Below are positions 22,267-35,200 of a stretch of 64,000 bases of DNA, in pieces. The stretch lies in NCBI GenBank assembly GCA_022264855.1, contig JABYQU010000020.1:495019-559018 (forward strand), in the 5' to 3' direction. The notes under the pieces are model-generated. The model saw nothing but the letters and a program-made list of their open reading frames with translations. It did not search any database and was not told where the DNA came from. Made by a program: the position numbers and the translations under genes. This DNA is from Lenzites betulinus (taxonomy: Eukaryota; Basidiomycota; Agaricomycetes; Polyporales; Polyporaceae). Each line of letters begins with the position of its first letter. Within the stretch, counting starts at the first letter, position 1.

Positions 22267-23783
22267 ATGCCCAACGTCATCCAATACATCCCCGACCTGA
22301 CGCTCAAGGCCGTCGATAATGGTCGCTACCAAGTCCTCAATCTTCTCGGAGTGGGTTCCTTCGGCGCTGTCTACCGTGCTCGGGAGCGCCTCCCTGAATG
22401 CGGCCGCTACGTGCTCCGCGCCCTCAAGGTCATCCCCGACAACAAAGTCAACAGAAAGCGTCATATGCGCGAGGTCAGGCTACACGGCAACATCCCCAGA
22501 CACCCGAACGTCGTCACCCTCCACCGCGCGTTCCGCGAGGGCAAGCTCCTGTTCATCGTCTTGGACCTCTTGACCGGCGGCGACCTCCAAAGTCACATCA
22601 GCAGGAAGCACACACTTTGCCGCAACGACGACCTCATCAAGGCGGTCTTCCTCCAGATCGTCGACGGCGTGGAGGCCTCGCATGCGGCAGGAATCTATCA
22701 TCGCGATCTCAAACCCGAGAACATCATCGTCGATGAGCGTTTCGGCCGAGTCTGTGTCGCGGACTTCGGTCTGGCGACCAGCGCCGACTCCAGCACCGCC
22801 TTCAACACTGGAACTCGTCACTATATGTCTCCTGGTATGTCAGCTTTGGTTTCTTGCTAATGAAGCATCATACTTATGCACGAATTACAGAGTGCGTCGA
22901 TTGCGGCGACTACCTCTACCCGTACAGCACCAGCCGTAGCGACATCTGGGCTCTTGGTGTCATCCTCCTCAACATGGTCACCGGACACAGACCTTGGGAC
23001 AAGGCGACGCTCGAGGACGACCAGTTCCTCTCCTTCCTCGAGGAGGAGGAGTGGCTCCGTGATGTCTTCCCCATCTCCAAGGGCCTCAACGACATCCTCC
23101 GCAACATCTTCACCATCATCCCCTCGGCGGCCCTGACGCTCCCCGAGATCCGCCGGGAGATCCGCAACCTCGACACGTTCTACATGTCCGAGCAGGAGGT
23201 CAAGGCCTCCAGCCCCGACGTGCGGTACATGTGGAAGTGGTACGCCCCCCGCCCCACGGAGTCTGTATCCGCCTCCGCCGCCTCCAGCACCGACTCTGAA
23301 GGCGGCTTCGACTCCTGGACCTCTTCGGAGAGCAGCGAATCCTCGGAATCCGGCAGCTCGCAAAGCCGCCCCTACGCCCCGGGCACCCAGCTCCTCGCCT
23401 TCGCCGAGGAGGGCCGCCTCATTCTCCCGCGTTCCCTCGGCGCCACGCAGCCTGCGTCCTTCGTGCTCCATGTGCAACAGACAGCGTCGTCGGACGAGTT
23501 CCCCATCCGCCGCCCTGCGACCCGCCGCGCCCTGCTGCTCCACCCGGGACCGTCAAACTCCACCAGCAGCGCGCGCCCCTCGACGCAGAGCAGCGGCAAC
23601 TCGCCTGTCACCCCAGAGACGCACTCTAGGGACCTCCCCGAAACACTCGTCGCCGAGGCCATCGAGCCCCTCATGCTCGAGGGCCCTATCCTTTGCCACG
23701 GGAAGGACTCCATCCGACAGAAACGTATGAACGCGATCGAACCGGCCATCGGTCGCTCGATTCTCTCGAGCCAGAGCATGTGA
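22267..23783 (+). CDS. serine/threonine protein kinase, tandem copy 1
   Basis: Two exons (22267-22834, 22891-23783) encode 486 residues. The kinase domain spans about residues 20-300. It has a glycine loop GVGSFGAVY, the lysine in LRALKVIP, the catalytic HRDLKPENI near residue 146, DFG near 167, and the activation segment ending MSPE, split by the intron inside the glutamate codon. DIWALGVILLNMVTGHRPWD follows. Overall it resembles Ran1/CAMK-like fungal kinases, which act in nutrient and cell-cycle signalling, but the exact group is uncertain. The C-terminal 170 residues are Ser/Thr/Pro-rich and disordered. A related gene with an intron at the same place lies at 25074, so this is a tandem duplication. 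All catalytic residues are present, so activity is expected. Confidence 0.88.
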
Positions 23784-25073
23784 TGGGTAGTTGAAGGGGT
23801 GCACGAGTAGCGAGTCCCCTGGGCGGGGCTGTGTCTGCCTTGGCGTCGATGGATGAATGTATTTGTATCCCGCTATATCCTGCATAATGCTAGCCATTTT
23901 CTATCTTAACACAGGTCCTGCTGGCCGTATCGCGCTCGGACATCTGGCGTCGTCTGATTTATTGGTTTGAAGCAGGGTTAGCTGCTTTTGACTAAACACT
24001 ACACTTGCCAAAAACGATCGTGCACCGCAAAGCGCCCGTCGCTCACACCGAACTCCCAGTTGTCATCTTTCTTCAGCCTTTAGATCTTCTCAGTACGCAC
24101 ATCCCAGGCTTGTGACATACCGGCTTACTCACTATTGGCATTCCATGCAGTCATCGGTGTGTAGCTCGTATTTCATTTGTTGCTAACCATAACTTGGAAA
24201 GCCTGAGCGTGGAGAACCATAACACCTACTGAGGGGCGCCTTTCCGGCAGCCCGTGCTAAAGTTCTACCTGACTGGCTAATGCCTTTGCTGCCGCGCTCG
24301 GATATCTGGCTTCCTTGCAGCTAACGGGACGGAGGATACAATGCGAGGTTGGCTATGGAAGCTGGGGCGTTCCATCGGGGTCGCCTCTTACCTATTGTGG
24401 CGGCGTTCCACGCGGCCCGCGCACCTCGGGAATGCTTGCGGACGGGTGTAGAACGTATTGCGAAAGAGGGTAATGAGCCGTTCAGCTCGGGCCGCTCTAC
24501 ACGGCCCTTTAGAGGGTGGTCAGGCTCGGTGTCGCCACACGATCGGCTTGAGCACCGCATTACAATTCAGTCCACCTGGATATACGGCCTCAAACTGGCT
24601 ACCCACTGTACACGGTGCACGCAGGTCAAACATCACAATTTGTCCGGATAACCTAGGATGAGTTTACACACACTCTCTGATATGTCTCTCTGCGCCCCTC
24701 TATCAAGGACTTACTTGTGCTGGCAGTATAGGTAGGTCCTGGGACCCATTGCCCGAGGCGGCTCAGCAGAAACTTTCGGTGGACTATGGGCCGACAGGCA
24801 ATTCTAGTTTCGACCGACACAAGTCCATGTACCGATGCTTTCGCTAGCACGGCAGTCTATATCCGCATTTCGGACGTGGATCTGACAGTCGGTGCGACGC
24901 TACAGGCTCTGGACACGTCTGGCTCTCAGGACTCTGGCGATGCGGCTATGGATTCTCGGTGTATATAACATGGGTGTCTTTGCCCTCTGTTTCGCAGCAC
25001 ACACCTCAGTTCCAGGCGAACAACCCCTTCACTTCTCTACTCTTCGCCCATCACTCCAGAAAAGCTTGACGCT
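23784..25073. other. intergenic between tandem kinases, 1.3 kb
   Basis: No gene seen. A short phrase, CGCTCGGACATCTGGC at about 23931, recurs with one change near 24297, a possible trace of a local duplication. The distal part holds the promoter of kinase 2, including a TATATAA at 24962-24968. Confidence 0.45.
24962..24968 (+). promoter_or_regulatory. probable TATA box of kinase 2
   Basis: TATATAA lies about 110 bases before the kinase 2 start codon, in a plausible core-promoter position. Sequence-only inference. Confidence 0.4.
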
Positions 25074-26511
25074 ATGTCTGCACCTATCACCATCACCAAC
25101 CTCATCGGCCATGTTGTCGAACCCTACAAGCTCGTCGAGCTCATCCAATCCGGCAGTCAAGGCGTCATCTACCGTGCTATCGACATCGTCGCCCCCTCCT
25201 CTTCGCATGGCCGCGACCTCCGAAGCGACCGTGCCATCAAAGTCATCCCCAAAAACGGGCCTGACATGGGTGCTCTGGAGATCGGCCTCCACAGCCTCGT
25301 GTCGGCCCACCCGAACGTCGTCACCATGGAGGACGCCTTCGAAGACGACGATTACTACTTCATCATCCTCGACCTCTGTGTCGGCGGAGACCTCCACACC
25401 AAAATCTGGGGCGAGCGCGCATACCACCACAACAACGAGCTCGTCCGCAAAACATGCCTGCAGATCGTGGACGCCGTCGAGGCGTGCCACGCTGCTAGTG
25501 TCTACCACCGTGATCTGAAGCCCGAGAACATCCTTTGCAACGAGGATGGTTCCGAAGTCTACCTCTGTGACTTCGGGATGGGCAGAGGTCGTCCTATCAG
25601 CCGCGAGTTCGGCTGTGGTACCCTGGGTTATATCAGTCCAGGTATGCAGCTTTATCGAACAAGTTACGCACAGTATGACTGACGTTTTCACAGAGTGTCT
25701 TGGCGACGACCTTGGTCGCAGTCCTTACTCCAATATCCATCACGACACCTGGGCTCTGGGGGTCGTCCTGTTCAACATCATCACCGCTTCGAGCCCGTGG
25801 GACAAAGCCACTACGGGTGACGAGCAGTTCAGCGACTACCTCCATAACCCCAACTTCTTCCTCGACAACTTCGATATCTCCGAGGGCGCGAATACCATCC
25901 TCCGCAACATCTTCGTCCTGAACCCCATGGGACGCACCAGCCTTTCGGAGCTTCGCGCCGCCATCCTCGGCGTTGACTCGTTCTTCCGCCCCGACCAATC
26001 ACCCAGCGGCGCGGTCGACGGGTCTGAAGATGTCGACGACGTCGTCTTCTCCCTTATCATCACGGACGAAGACGAGGAAAAATCCGTTGTGGACGTCGAG
26101 GAGCTCTACATCTTCCCCTCTTCAGACCATCTCTGTGCGCCTGTCAAACCCTTTAGGCAGGCGCTCGAGATGGACATCCTCGCTCTCGACGCCGCCGTCC
26201 GTTCGTTCTTCACCGAAACCGAGGACGAAGCCACCTTCTCGACCTGCTCGCGGTCTACGTCCACGTCGAGCAGCGGCAGCGACGATTCGGACGACGACAG
26301 CGACCTCCCCATCACCCCCGGCTGCTTCGCACCATTCGATGCAGTCACTATCACGGAGGTCAACGTCTACGAAGGGCGGTTCACGGAGGCGCTCGGGACG
26401 GAGAATGTCATCGCTTCGCCGAAGTGGACGCAGTCGAGTAGCAAACCCGCTCTCTCTCTGCCGTCTGCGACGATGGTGTTCCCCAATGTGCAGATGTTGA
26501 ACATTGTATAG
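25074..26511 (+). CDS. serine/threonine protein kinase, tandem copy 2
   Basis: Two exons (25074-25641, 25694-26511) encode 461 residues. The glycine loop is altered (SGSQGVIY), the lysine sits in RAIKVIP, HRDLKPENI is near residue 145, DFG near 168, and the activation segment ends ISPE with the intron inside the glutamate codon exactly as in the gene at 22267. WALGVVLFNIITASSPWDKA matches the same region of copy 1. The C-terminal region is acidic and serine-rich. Compared with copy 1 the N-lobe has an insertion (SSSHGRDLRSD) before the lysine. Catalytic residues are intact. Same family and same uncertainty about the group as copy 1. Confidence 0.88.
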
Positions 26512-26765
26512 ATGCCGTTTATATGTGTTTAATCCATCCACCACCGTTTCAGATACCATTGTCGAGTTCAGTGTGATCATGAGTGCGCTCAAGAGTGATG
26601 TCACCGATGATCTAGCTTGGACAAATATATGGGCGCTAGTCTCGGCCACACGTAAGGAAACAGCCGGCTTGCAGACCAACCAGCCTTGCGCACGACCACC
26701 GTGTGCGGTGCATGTCTTCTCGTACTCTGGGAGGCTACTCTTGACTTTGCTGCTCACAGGAAGAC

Positions 26766-29383
26766 ATGCTTGACGAGATGGATCCTCCTTCGCCCACAGG
26801 AGCACTCGTTGCACTAGGCCCGGTAGATCCGGAATGGCAGCCGATCCTCCACCTCTCGAACCAAGTGGTCCTCTACAACCCAACCTCTCATGCGCTTACG
26901 ATACAGACACAACCTGGGGCATCATCTAGGGCTTTGACACACGGCGGACGATGTCCATACTGTCACCGTGCTCTGAACAACGATGACACACGTGGCGCAC
27001 ACGAAGAGGATGAAACTCTGGACAGCGACGACGATGCTGACCTCCATTCCAATCGGGTTCCCAATTATTTCCAGCTCTTGGAGGTTGTAAATGAGTCTTC
27101 TCGCCCCGCAAGCCCAGCGAGTGTGACTGGCTCTTCTGCGGAGGCATCTGCCGGCCCTAGTGCGTTCCGTGCAGACAACATGGCGGAGGGTTATTTCAAG
27201 GCGTTCTTTCACGAGGTTTGCAGACTAGGCATGGGTGCCAATGGCAGCGTATATTTATGCCAGGTGTGTTTGCATTCCGTACGTATATCCCAATGGACAA
27301 TCCTCACGCACTCCCTACCAGCATATGCTGGACGGCAACTCGCTTGGTAATTTCTTGAGCTAGTCGCGTGTCTCGTGGTTGTTCATCGAATATGTATAGG
27401 ATACTTTGCTGTCAAGAAGGTTGCTGTGGGACAGTCACATTCCTATCTACTGAACACTCTTCGCGAGGTATTCTATATACTCCTCGTTGGGTAAATCTCC
27501 GCTGCTCATGTAGCACCCAGGTCCGCTTATTGGAAAAACTGCAACATCCTAATATCATTACCTATCACCACGCGTGGCTGGAGTCATCTCAGTTCTCCTC
27601 CTTCGGGCCCAGGATACCTACATTACAGTGGGTGACATGTGTGAGCAATGTTCGAGGAAGCGATGCTGACATTTTTGAAGCATTCTAATGCAATGGGCGG
27701 AGGCGGGAAGCCTCGATGACTTTATTGACGTGCGTCTCGGTCGGCGTGCGCCCAATTTGCCTCATCTCCGCACCTCCGGGTCCACTCCGAACGGCGACCA
27801 AACCCCTTCCTCCTCCGCAAGTGCACCTGACCGCGTGTACTCCCGTAGTGCGCGGATTCGCGCATTTCGGGAATTGCGACGAGCACCTCCCGAAGAACGC
27901 GAACGTCTCCGTCGTGAGATGGGTCTGGATGGAAACAGTGCACAACAGGCTAGGATGGCTCCTGCCGATTGGAAGGCCGTACACTTGTTGAGTGCGGAGG
28001 AAGTTCAAGGTCTATTTGCTGATGTCGTTGCCGGGCTCGCATTTCTCGTGAGTGTGCTTTATTCAAGTCACACCGTTTTACAATTAATCTTGGCTGTAGC
28101 ATGAGAAATCCATCCTCCACTTGGACCTAAAGCCCGGAAATGTACTATTAACATGGGATGAAGGGACTTTGATGTAAGTGATCCAGTGCTATCGGCGAGG
28201 GCTTTGACTTATTTCTCAAACAGACCCAGGGCCATGTTGTCCGACTTCGGTACATCACAAGATATGTTGAATTCCCGCACACGCTCCGGAAACACTGGCA
28301 CGTACGTACATCGACGAAACTTACCCGGGAGTCATTTTAAACGTTTCTACACAGCTTGGAATATGCTGCCCCTGAGTCGCTTCCAGTGCCAAGCACAGGG
28401 CAACTACTCCAAGTCGACTCCAAGGCAGACATGTGGTCTCTGGGCATGATCCTCCACAAGCTACTTTTCTTCCGTCTTCCATACCACTACTGCTCCGATA
28501 CTGAAGACGTCAGCAAACCGAAGGATGGAAAGGAATTCGTCGCAAAACTCGAGGACGAGATTCTGCGTTACGCCGGATTCAGGTCCTCTTCAGCACTAGT
28601 AACCACTTTCGAGTCTCGGAGGCTCCCCCGTGCGTATCTTTATCTTCTGGAGAACCTGCTCCACGTGAAGCCGGTGGTGAGACCGTCGTCGGAACGCGTG
28701 TTGGTAGCTATAAAGGAGGGCGGAGTGAGTATTCTTTGTCATATACCTCTTTGTTGTACTGCTAACCCAGAATACCAGCTTAAGCCTTTGAACCCTTCTC
28801 GTCGCTCAGAGAACAGGACGTCGGCGGTTACTCTCTCGCGGCCCAACGTTCGGATCAATCCAGAGAGTGTGGCCACGGAGTACGTGACCACCATACAGGA
28901 ACACAGTGACTCAAACGTCGAGGAGGTCGATGAAGAAGACGAAGTCACGAGCGAAGAAGAGAAGGCGCCGTTGCTGGAACTTCCGGAACCGCCCTCAACT
29001 CGCAAACCGGACAGATGGCCCCCCTACATGCACAAGTGGCGGAGGCGGATACCATCACGTCTCTCTCGAGCGATCTGGGTGCGGACGCTCAAATCGTCCG
29101 TCCTTGTTATCAAAGTGAGTGATCGTGTCCATTCCGGCCAAGATCCTGCTGCGTCTGAATGTCTTTCCGTTTGTTGACCGTTCGTCGACTTCGGTAGGTG
29201 ATGAGTCTCTCCCGGGTGTGCCCCAGCAGCCATCCGCAGCCCATCGTCACTGGTGCTGCACTCGCACTTGCGGTGATGGACACCTGGTTTGATGGCCTAG
29301 GAGCGACGCTCGTACTTGGTGCAAGTCACTTTGCGTTGCTTTCCCTTGCGTGCTGGATGGGAGAGCGTCCTGAGTTGCCGTGA
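26766..29383 (+). CDS. IKS1: IKS1-like protein kinase with C-terminal membrane segment
   Basis: A multi-exon gene. The first exon (26766-27262) contains a disordered, acidic N-terminus and a GRCPYCHRAL cysteine motif, then VCRLGMGANGSVYLCQ, the glycine loop. Later exons supply FAVKKVAVG, VRLLEKLQHPNIITYHHAWLE, MQWAEAGSLDDFID, ILHLDLKPGNVLL (the catalytic loop, with Leu replacing Arg before the Asp), SDFGTSQ, EYAAPE and DMWSLGMILHKLLF. The long spacer between GSLDDFID and the catalytic loop is typical of Iks1. After an acidic Glu-rich linker the last exons encode hydrophobic stretches (VTGAALALAVMD and LVLGASHFALLSLACW), likely tail anchors. Yeast Iks1 is a poorly understood kinase. The ATG at 26778 is an alternative start. 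It follows two unrelated-class kinases in tandem. Confidence 0.85.
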
Positions 29384-30578
29384 TAAATCGCCCATGAGCT
29401 CGGGTATCGAGAGCACGTATGTACTTCCAGGAGGTTGATATGGGTGGATAGTTGCGCGTTTATCGCCGAACTTTGACGTGAGGTATTATGGATCTTAGGA
29501 TACTCGAGCTGCATCTAACGGTATGGTATGTCGGACGCTCGAACTATGTAGGCGGCCGCACACCCTATATTATTGTACTACCTCAATGTATGCGGCGTTT
29601 CCCAATAACTGTGTATCACTGAAATGTGTACGCAACGCATGGCGATGTCGATGACTCTTTGGCAGCCTATAATTTTGTCTTAGTATGGTTTGGCTTGAGC
29701 TTGGTGTGTGCTACGGCGTGTATAACAATATGATGTCCCTATAAATGAGTGATTATCGATTAGTACTTAGTAGTAGCACTGATACTAGGTTAGTGCTGAC
29801 GTAGTTAGGCGCGCACACAAGACTCGGACTGACCTCATCACCTTCGGATCCTATACTCCTCTTGCACTTCAACGTTCAACGTCAACCCCCTCTATCTCTT
29901 TCCCCTACCCTAACCATAATATAGCATAGACTCATCAATCGTAGCCGGCTTTCAACTGTTGACAGATCGCAAGCCTCGTCCATTTCGGGCGGCCGGTCTT
30001 ATGATTGGCATGGCGATTAATAAGTAGCTCTTTGCTCTCGAACACTGGCACACTTCTGAGTCTCTGCCGACACAGCTTCTATCTCAATTGTAATGTCCCT
30101 GCGACCTCACTGATCACCGTCCGAGGAACACCAAATCCTCTGCCGCAGCGCATGCGTTCAGCGTACCCGAGCTTCGGAGCCTCAGACGAGCGCCCAGCTC
30201 TATTGTCTGCGTGACGGGCGAATGCGCATACCCGTCTGATGACCTCCATTCTAGATGCGCTCACCGCCACGACCTTTTTGTGTGCGCTTGCGGGCGCTGG
30301 GAGCCGCGGAGTCGCGTTAGGTAAAAGGAGTGAAGGGCTGCGAGTCTTTTGTCTGCGCTCGGAGGCCCGGAGCTTGCTCTTGGGCCCCGCAGACAATATA
30401 TGAACTCAATCCCCCGGTGGCGACGGTCGTCACTACCACCGCTCGCTCGACTCTCGCAAGGACCCTAGCGGTCTTGTCTCTGGGATCCTCGCCTCTGTCT
30501 CGTCTGTCTCTCTGTGCTGCATTGGTGTCCTCGCTCTACCGCCCTATATATCTGTATCTATCGATCAGGACCTCAGCC
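29384..30578. other. intergenic, 1.2 kb
   Basis: Relatively AT-rich in 29.5-29.9 kb, with no supported gene. Contains IKS1 3' sequence and the promoter of the gene at 30579. TATA-like CTATATATC at about 30543-30551 lies roughly 30 bases before that start. Confidence 0.5.
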
Positions 30579-31716
30579 ATGTCTGTGTCCGCTGCTACGA
30601 TCCGCTTTCCCCCTCCCCCGCCGACCCGGAACCAGCTCACGACCGAGGAGCGTACGAAGCTTATTCGTACCAACAACAAGCTGGGACAGGTGCTCGGCAC
30701 GACGCCCCACGTCCTCGATCTTTACAGTCGTAAGCCGCCCTTCCGTACGTTATGTTCAATTGAATTGTGATCTGACAGTCATGTATGCAGTACCACCACG
30801 CGCACGGCGTGAGGCAGAACTTGCTCCTCCGAAGACACCTACGTCGATGTCGATGAGGAACCCGTTCCGGACTCACAGCCGGACCAAGTCAGTCCCCAAG
30901 GTGGACATGGTCGCGCTGCGCGCGAACAGCCCCGACTCGGTTTCGTCGACGAGCTCTACCGCCTCGCGCAAGTCCGCGAGCAGCACAAGCAGCGCACGCC
31001 CTCTGGTGCAGAACGAGCAGTCGTGGCGCAGCCCGTACCCGGCACAGCGCCGCCCGCCGCTCCTCAAGCTCTCTACGCCCGGCAGCGCACGCCGGCCGAG
31101 CCTCGAGACGATCCCAGGCTCGCCGCCGTTCGACCAGCTCGCCACCACGATCGACCCGCCTGCGTTCACCATCCCGTCTGACGCAGCCGCGCGCCGCGAG
31201 AAGATGCGCCGTCTGAGGCGGAGGCTGGGCGAGAACGTCCCCGCGAACTTGGTCTTCCCCTCGTACCCGGAGGAGTCCGACTCCGAGGAGGACTCACCGT
31301 TGATCTCGACGCCGACGGAGTCGTCCATCATGAGCCGCGAGTGGCTGCTCGTGCACAAGCCTCTTCCCGACGAGCCCGCCGTTGCGTCAAACGCCTGCCA
31401 GCCATTCTCCATTGAGCCAGATCTTGAGCGTCCGCTCCCCGAGACACCCCCGGCGAAGGAGTCTGCCAGCACCCGTCGACGGTTGCTCAAGGAGCGCGAG
31501 CGGCCCAAGACCAAGCCGTCGAAGGGCGCACAACGCCTCGAGAGCATCGCGGAGAGCTCGGCGGAGGCACACCGCGGAGAGAAGATCACCTGTGTCGGCA
31601 TCTCTGCGAGTACCGGCATGCAAGGCATGGGCAAGACGCGTCGGTTCGTGAAGGGGGACATCGCGATAGACCAGATTGGTGGCGCGTGGACCTGGGGGAT
31701 AGGAATCGGAATCTAA
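30579..31716 (+). CDS. basic, disordered protein of unknown function
   Basis: Two exons (30579-30729, 30791-31716) encode 358 residues. The N-terminus reads TIRFPPPPPTRNQLTTEER and contains a short helix (KLIRTNNKLGQVLG). The middle is Ser/Arg-rich with many SP and TP sites. A conserved-looking basic segment, REKMRRLRRRLGENVPANLV, lies near residue 200, and the C-terminus ends RRFVKGDIAIDQIGGAWTWG plus a short tail. The two folded islands at the ends suggest a real protein with binding motifs rather than an enzyme. No signal peptide or membrane segment. I do not recognise the family. Confidence 0.7.
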
Positions 31717-32234
31717 GTGAGTCTGTCCGGCACAAACGCCGGTCTGGGCTGCATCCCGGTGCTGGGGAGCCGGTTCTTCCTGGCCAAGCGCAACGTACGA
31801 TGGCGAGATCGCTTACAGGCGTGGAACTGTGTTATTTCTGTCTTTTCTTGTGTCTTTCGGGTCCACGAGTCCGTCTGATGTTTAATGCTTTCGATGTGAT
31901 GTTTGTACCATATGCACCCACTGTTGTAGTGACCCTTTATGTAGCCTAAAACTTATGTATACTGGTGTTATGTGAACTGTATGCAACATGCATTCGAACA
32001 GATCCGAGCGTGCCTGGTGGCCGGCCGGCTGAACCTGGAATGAAGGAAGTGATCGGGGCACTGTAGGGCGCTGCGTATGGAAACACGATGACGCGCAATT
32101 CATAGACGCGGTCCCCCGCTAAGCCGCGTCCACTGCGCGCGAAATCTCTTCTCTTTCCTCCGCAGCACCTGTCCTCCTCTCTCCGTGCTGCTGGCCCCGA
32201 CAGGGAACACTCCGTCTCACCACCACAAGCCACC
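31717..32234. other. intergenic upstream of the eisosome gene
   Basis: About 520 bases between two plus-strand genes; pyrimidine-rich CTCTTTCCTCC and TCCTCTCTCC tracts at about 32150-32185 lie just before the eisosome start, as common in strongly expressed fungal promoters. No gene seen. Confidence 0.5.
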
Positions 32235-35200
32235 ATGTTCAAAAATGCGGCGAGGAAGATCGCCCACAACACCACCATGCCGGGTCTTGTGTCGGCAAAA
32301 CAGGACCTGCGAGCCCTGCAGGATCTCATCACAGCGGAGAAGTCGATTTTGAATTCGTACGTCGCCCGCCGCTGTCGGTTTGGCTTTGTGTACGACGTGA
32401 AAATCACCTCATGGCGACTACAGGTTGCAGAAACTGAGCACGGACTTTTTGCGGGCATCGGAGGCATTGAAGGCCTGGGGACAGGGGGAGGGAGAAGACC
32501 TAACAGTACGTACTTCCTCGCATTCACTCCGTTCACAGTGCACTCAATGTCGCATAGGACACACTCGGCGCCTCGACAACACTACTCCTCCAGTTCTCCT
32601 CGGCCCTTTCAACCTTCGCCAACCGTGAGCTAACCGTGCGGGATCAGATGAAGAGCGTGCGAGCGCGAGAGGAGGCCCTCGACGAGATGAAGCGTCGACG
32701 AAAGTCCGTGTTCAATGATTCCGAGGCAGCGGAACGGAAGCTCAGCAAGATGAACCCCGACAACAAGAATATACAGCAGCAGACAGATTTGCTGAACAGG
32801 CTCAGGGACGAGATCCGCTCTATGGACGCCGATATCATGAATGAGGAAGCAGCACTCAGTGACTTCAAGCGTTTCAGTGCTCGAAGTTGGATGGGCCTCA
32901 AGTTTGGAGGTTTATTAGAGTGCTGTGAGAAGGGCGCGGTATGTCACCGGTTTCAGACATGCATGACCCCTGCAACTGATCTAAGCTTGCATTTTAGATC
33001 GCCGGTGAACTAGGGAAGCTGGTTATCTCCGTAAGCCCATAGAGTAGTGAATATATGCGCCTATACTCAATCTCCACCAGGAAATACCAACTGAACAGAC
33101 ACAACCCGGACTCCCTCGGGCGTACTACAGCGGACATGCGCGTATCGAATTTTTGTTGGCGGAAGCTACACGCTCTATCTCCGAGGTTCCGTACTCTCCG
33201 GATCCCAACCCCCACCCGTCGCAACGCACCATTCGTCCGCTACCGGGACAGGAACTTCCGCCGCTCCCCGACTCCGACCTCTTACAGCGCCCTTCATCCA
33301 TCATCTCGGGCAGTACTCAGCCGGGCTACAGTTATACATCGCCTCCGCCTGGAGCGTACCCGGGCCTTCCTCAGGTCGAAGAAGGCGGCTTCAACATTCA
33401 GCAGTTCATAGGGGCAGACCCACAGTCCACGCCGCCAAGTACCTTCCCCCCAGTGAACGAGTTTGGGGGTTTCTCCGGGCCATCAGCGCCTCAGACGCAT
33501 TCCCTGGGCCCCGCGGAAAGGGCAAGCAGCCCCCGCGGAGGACGTTTCGCCACCTTCCCCGTCAAGGCTTTAGGCCCCCGTCCGCCTCCCGGCGCCGCCG
33601 GTGGGAGCAGCTTCTCAATGCCTTCTACCAATCCGTACATCGCGCCGCCGCCGATGAGGGACGGCGATCGCGCGCCATCCCTCGACATCGACCGCAACGA
33701 CGACTCGTTCTCATCCAGCGTTCTCGGACAGTTCGGAATGGAAACTCCGGGGAGTGCTAGCGGTAGCGCGCCTGCACCTCCTCAAGCAGGCTCGAGCCGT
33801 TTCTCCGCCACGCAGGCTCCTCAGCCACAGTCACAGGATGTCAAGGGCGACTTTGGCCCGCAACGGTACTCGCCACCGCCGCCCATGTACACGCCTGCGG
33901 AAAGGAGTTCTCTTCCCCCCGGGGCGGCTCCACCCAACCCTCCTACCGTATCGAACAGCGGCTTGGCCCCTCAGAGCCACGATCAGCTCGGCGGATCGAG
34001 GCCGCACTCGATGGCCGAAGAGGGTGACGGCTTAGCGTATATGATCAATGAAGCAAACGAGTCGAATGAGTCCCTCTCTGACTCAGGGGACAGGAGAGTG
34101 CGGTTCGGCGGAGTGAGCGACGTGGACCAAGAGATGGAGAAGCGACATGCCGAGCAGGAAGCAGCGGAGGCTGCCGCCGCCGCTACAGCTGCAAACCCTG
34201 GCGCACCCGCTGCTCAGAGGGCACAAAGTCCGCCCATAGGTCAGAGCTACAATGATGCTCAACCATGGCGTACCTCTGCAGAAGGTACAGTATACGTTCA
34301 TGATTGTCATTGAATGCCACTGACATATCGTAGCCTCTCGCTCTTCCGCATTTTCGAACAAGGATGTTCCTCCACCCCCCACTGAGCGTTTGAGCTCGCC
34401 TCCTTCGCCTTCCGCGCCTCGTATACCCTCTCCTCCACCTGCTCAGGACCCTCTGGACGAACATGCCCTCAATGCCGCAGCTGCGCGCGAGGTCTCTCGT
34501 GAGCTCGACGCATTGATGATGTCCTCCCCGCCGGTCTCGCCGACAAACAAGGCCCCAGCGTCACCCCCATGGTCCGCTCGCGGGCAGTCTACCAACCCCT
34601 ACCAGCAACAAGCCGTATCGCCCAGGCCGTCACTCGACCCAGCACTGTCTGGCGGGCCTCCGGGGCCTTCGTTGCCCAATAGTCCCAAGCTAGAGGGAAT
34701 GTACGTGCGCCAGCGTGACCGTTCCGCTAGTTCCTCGGTCGCCCGCCTGCCACAATACCCACCACCGCCCCCGGCCCCGGCCCCAGAAACGATCCCTGCA
34801 CCCGCGTCTCCCTCGGGCAGCTTCGACAGCGGCGACCAGATGCAGCGCTCCTTCTCCGGCATCCCGCGCACTGGCCCCTCACCCGCACCCACCGCAGGCT
34901 CGAACGGGACGCCGTTCCGCACCCCCCTCGAGACCCCCCTCGCGGGCCCGCCCACCGGCTCACTCTACAACCTCCCAGGCATGTCCGGCTCGAACACGTC
35001 GTTTTCCGCCGGCGGCGTGCGCACGATCTCCGCCGCGGCGTTCCGGCGCCCGGTGCGTGTCCCCAGCGTCCCCGTGCCGGAGGGCGGGCGGCAGAGCCCC
35101 AGCGCAGACACCACCCCGCTGAACGTGAAGAAGCGGCCGCTACCGAGCTCCCCGCACCCGTCTCCGTACCCGGGGGCGAACTTGCAGGTGGCCGCGCCCG

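Noticed and set aside
22857..23543. Long minus-strand frame opposite kinase 1
   Set aside because: Antisense of a strongly codon-biased kinase exon; no motifs of its own.
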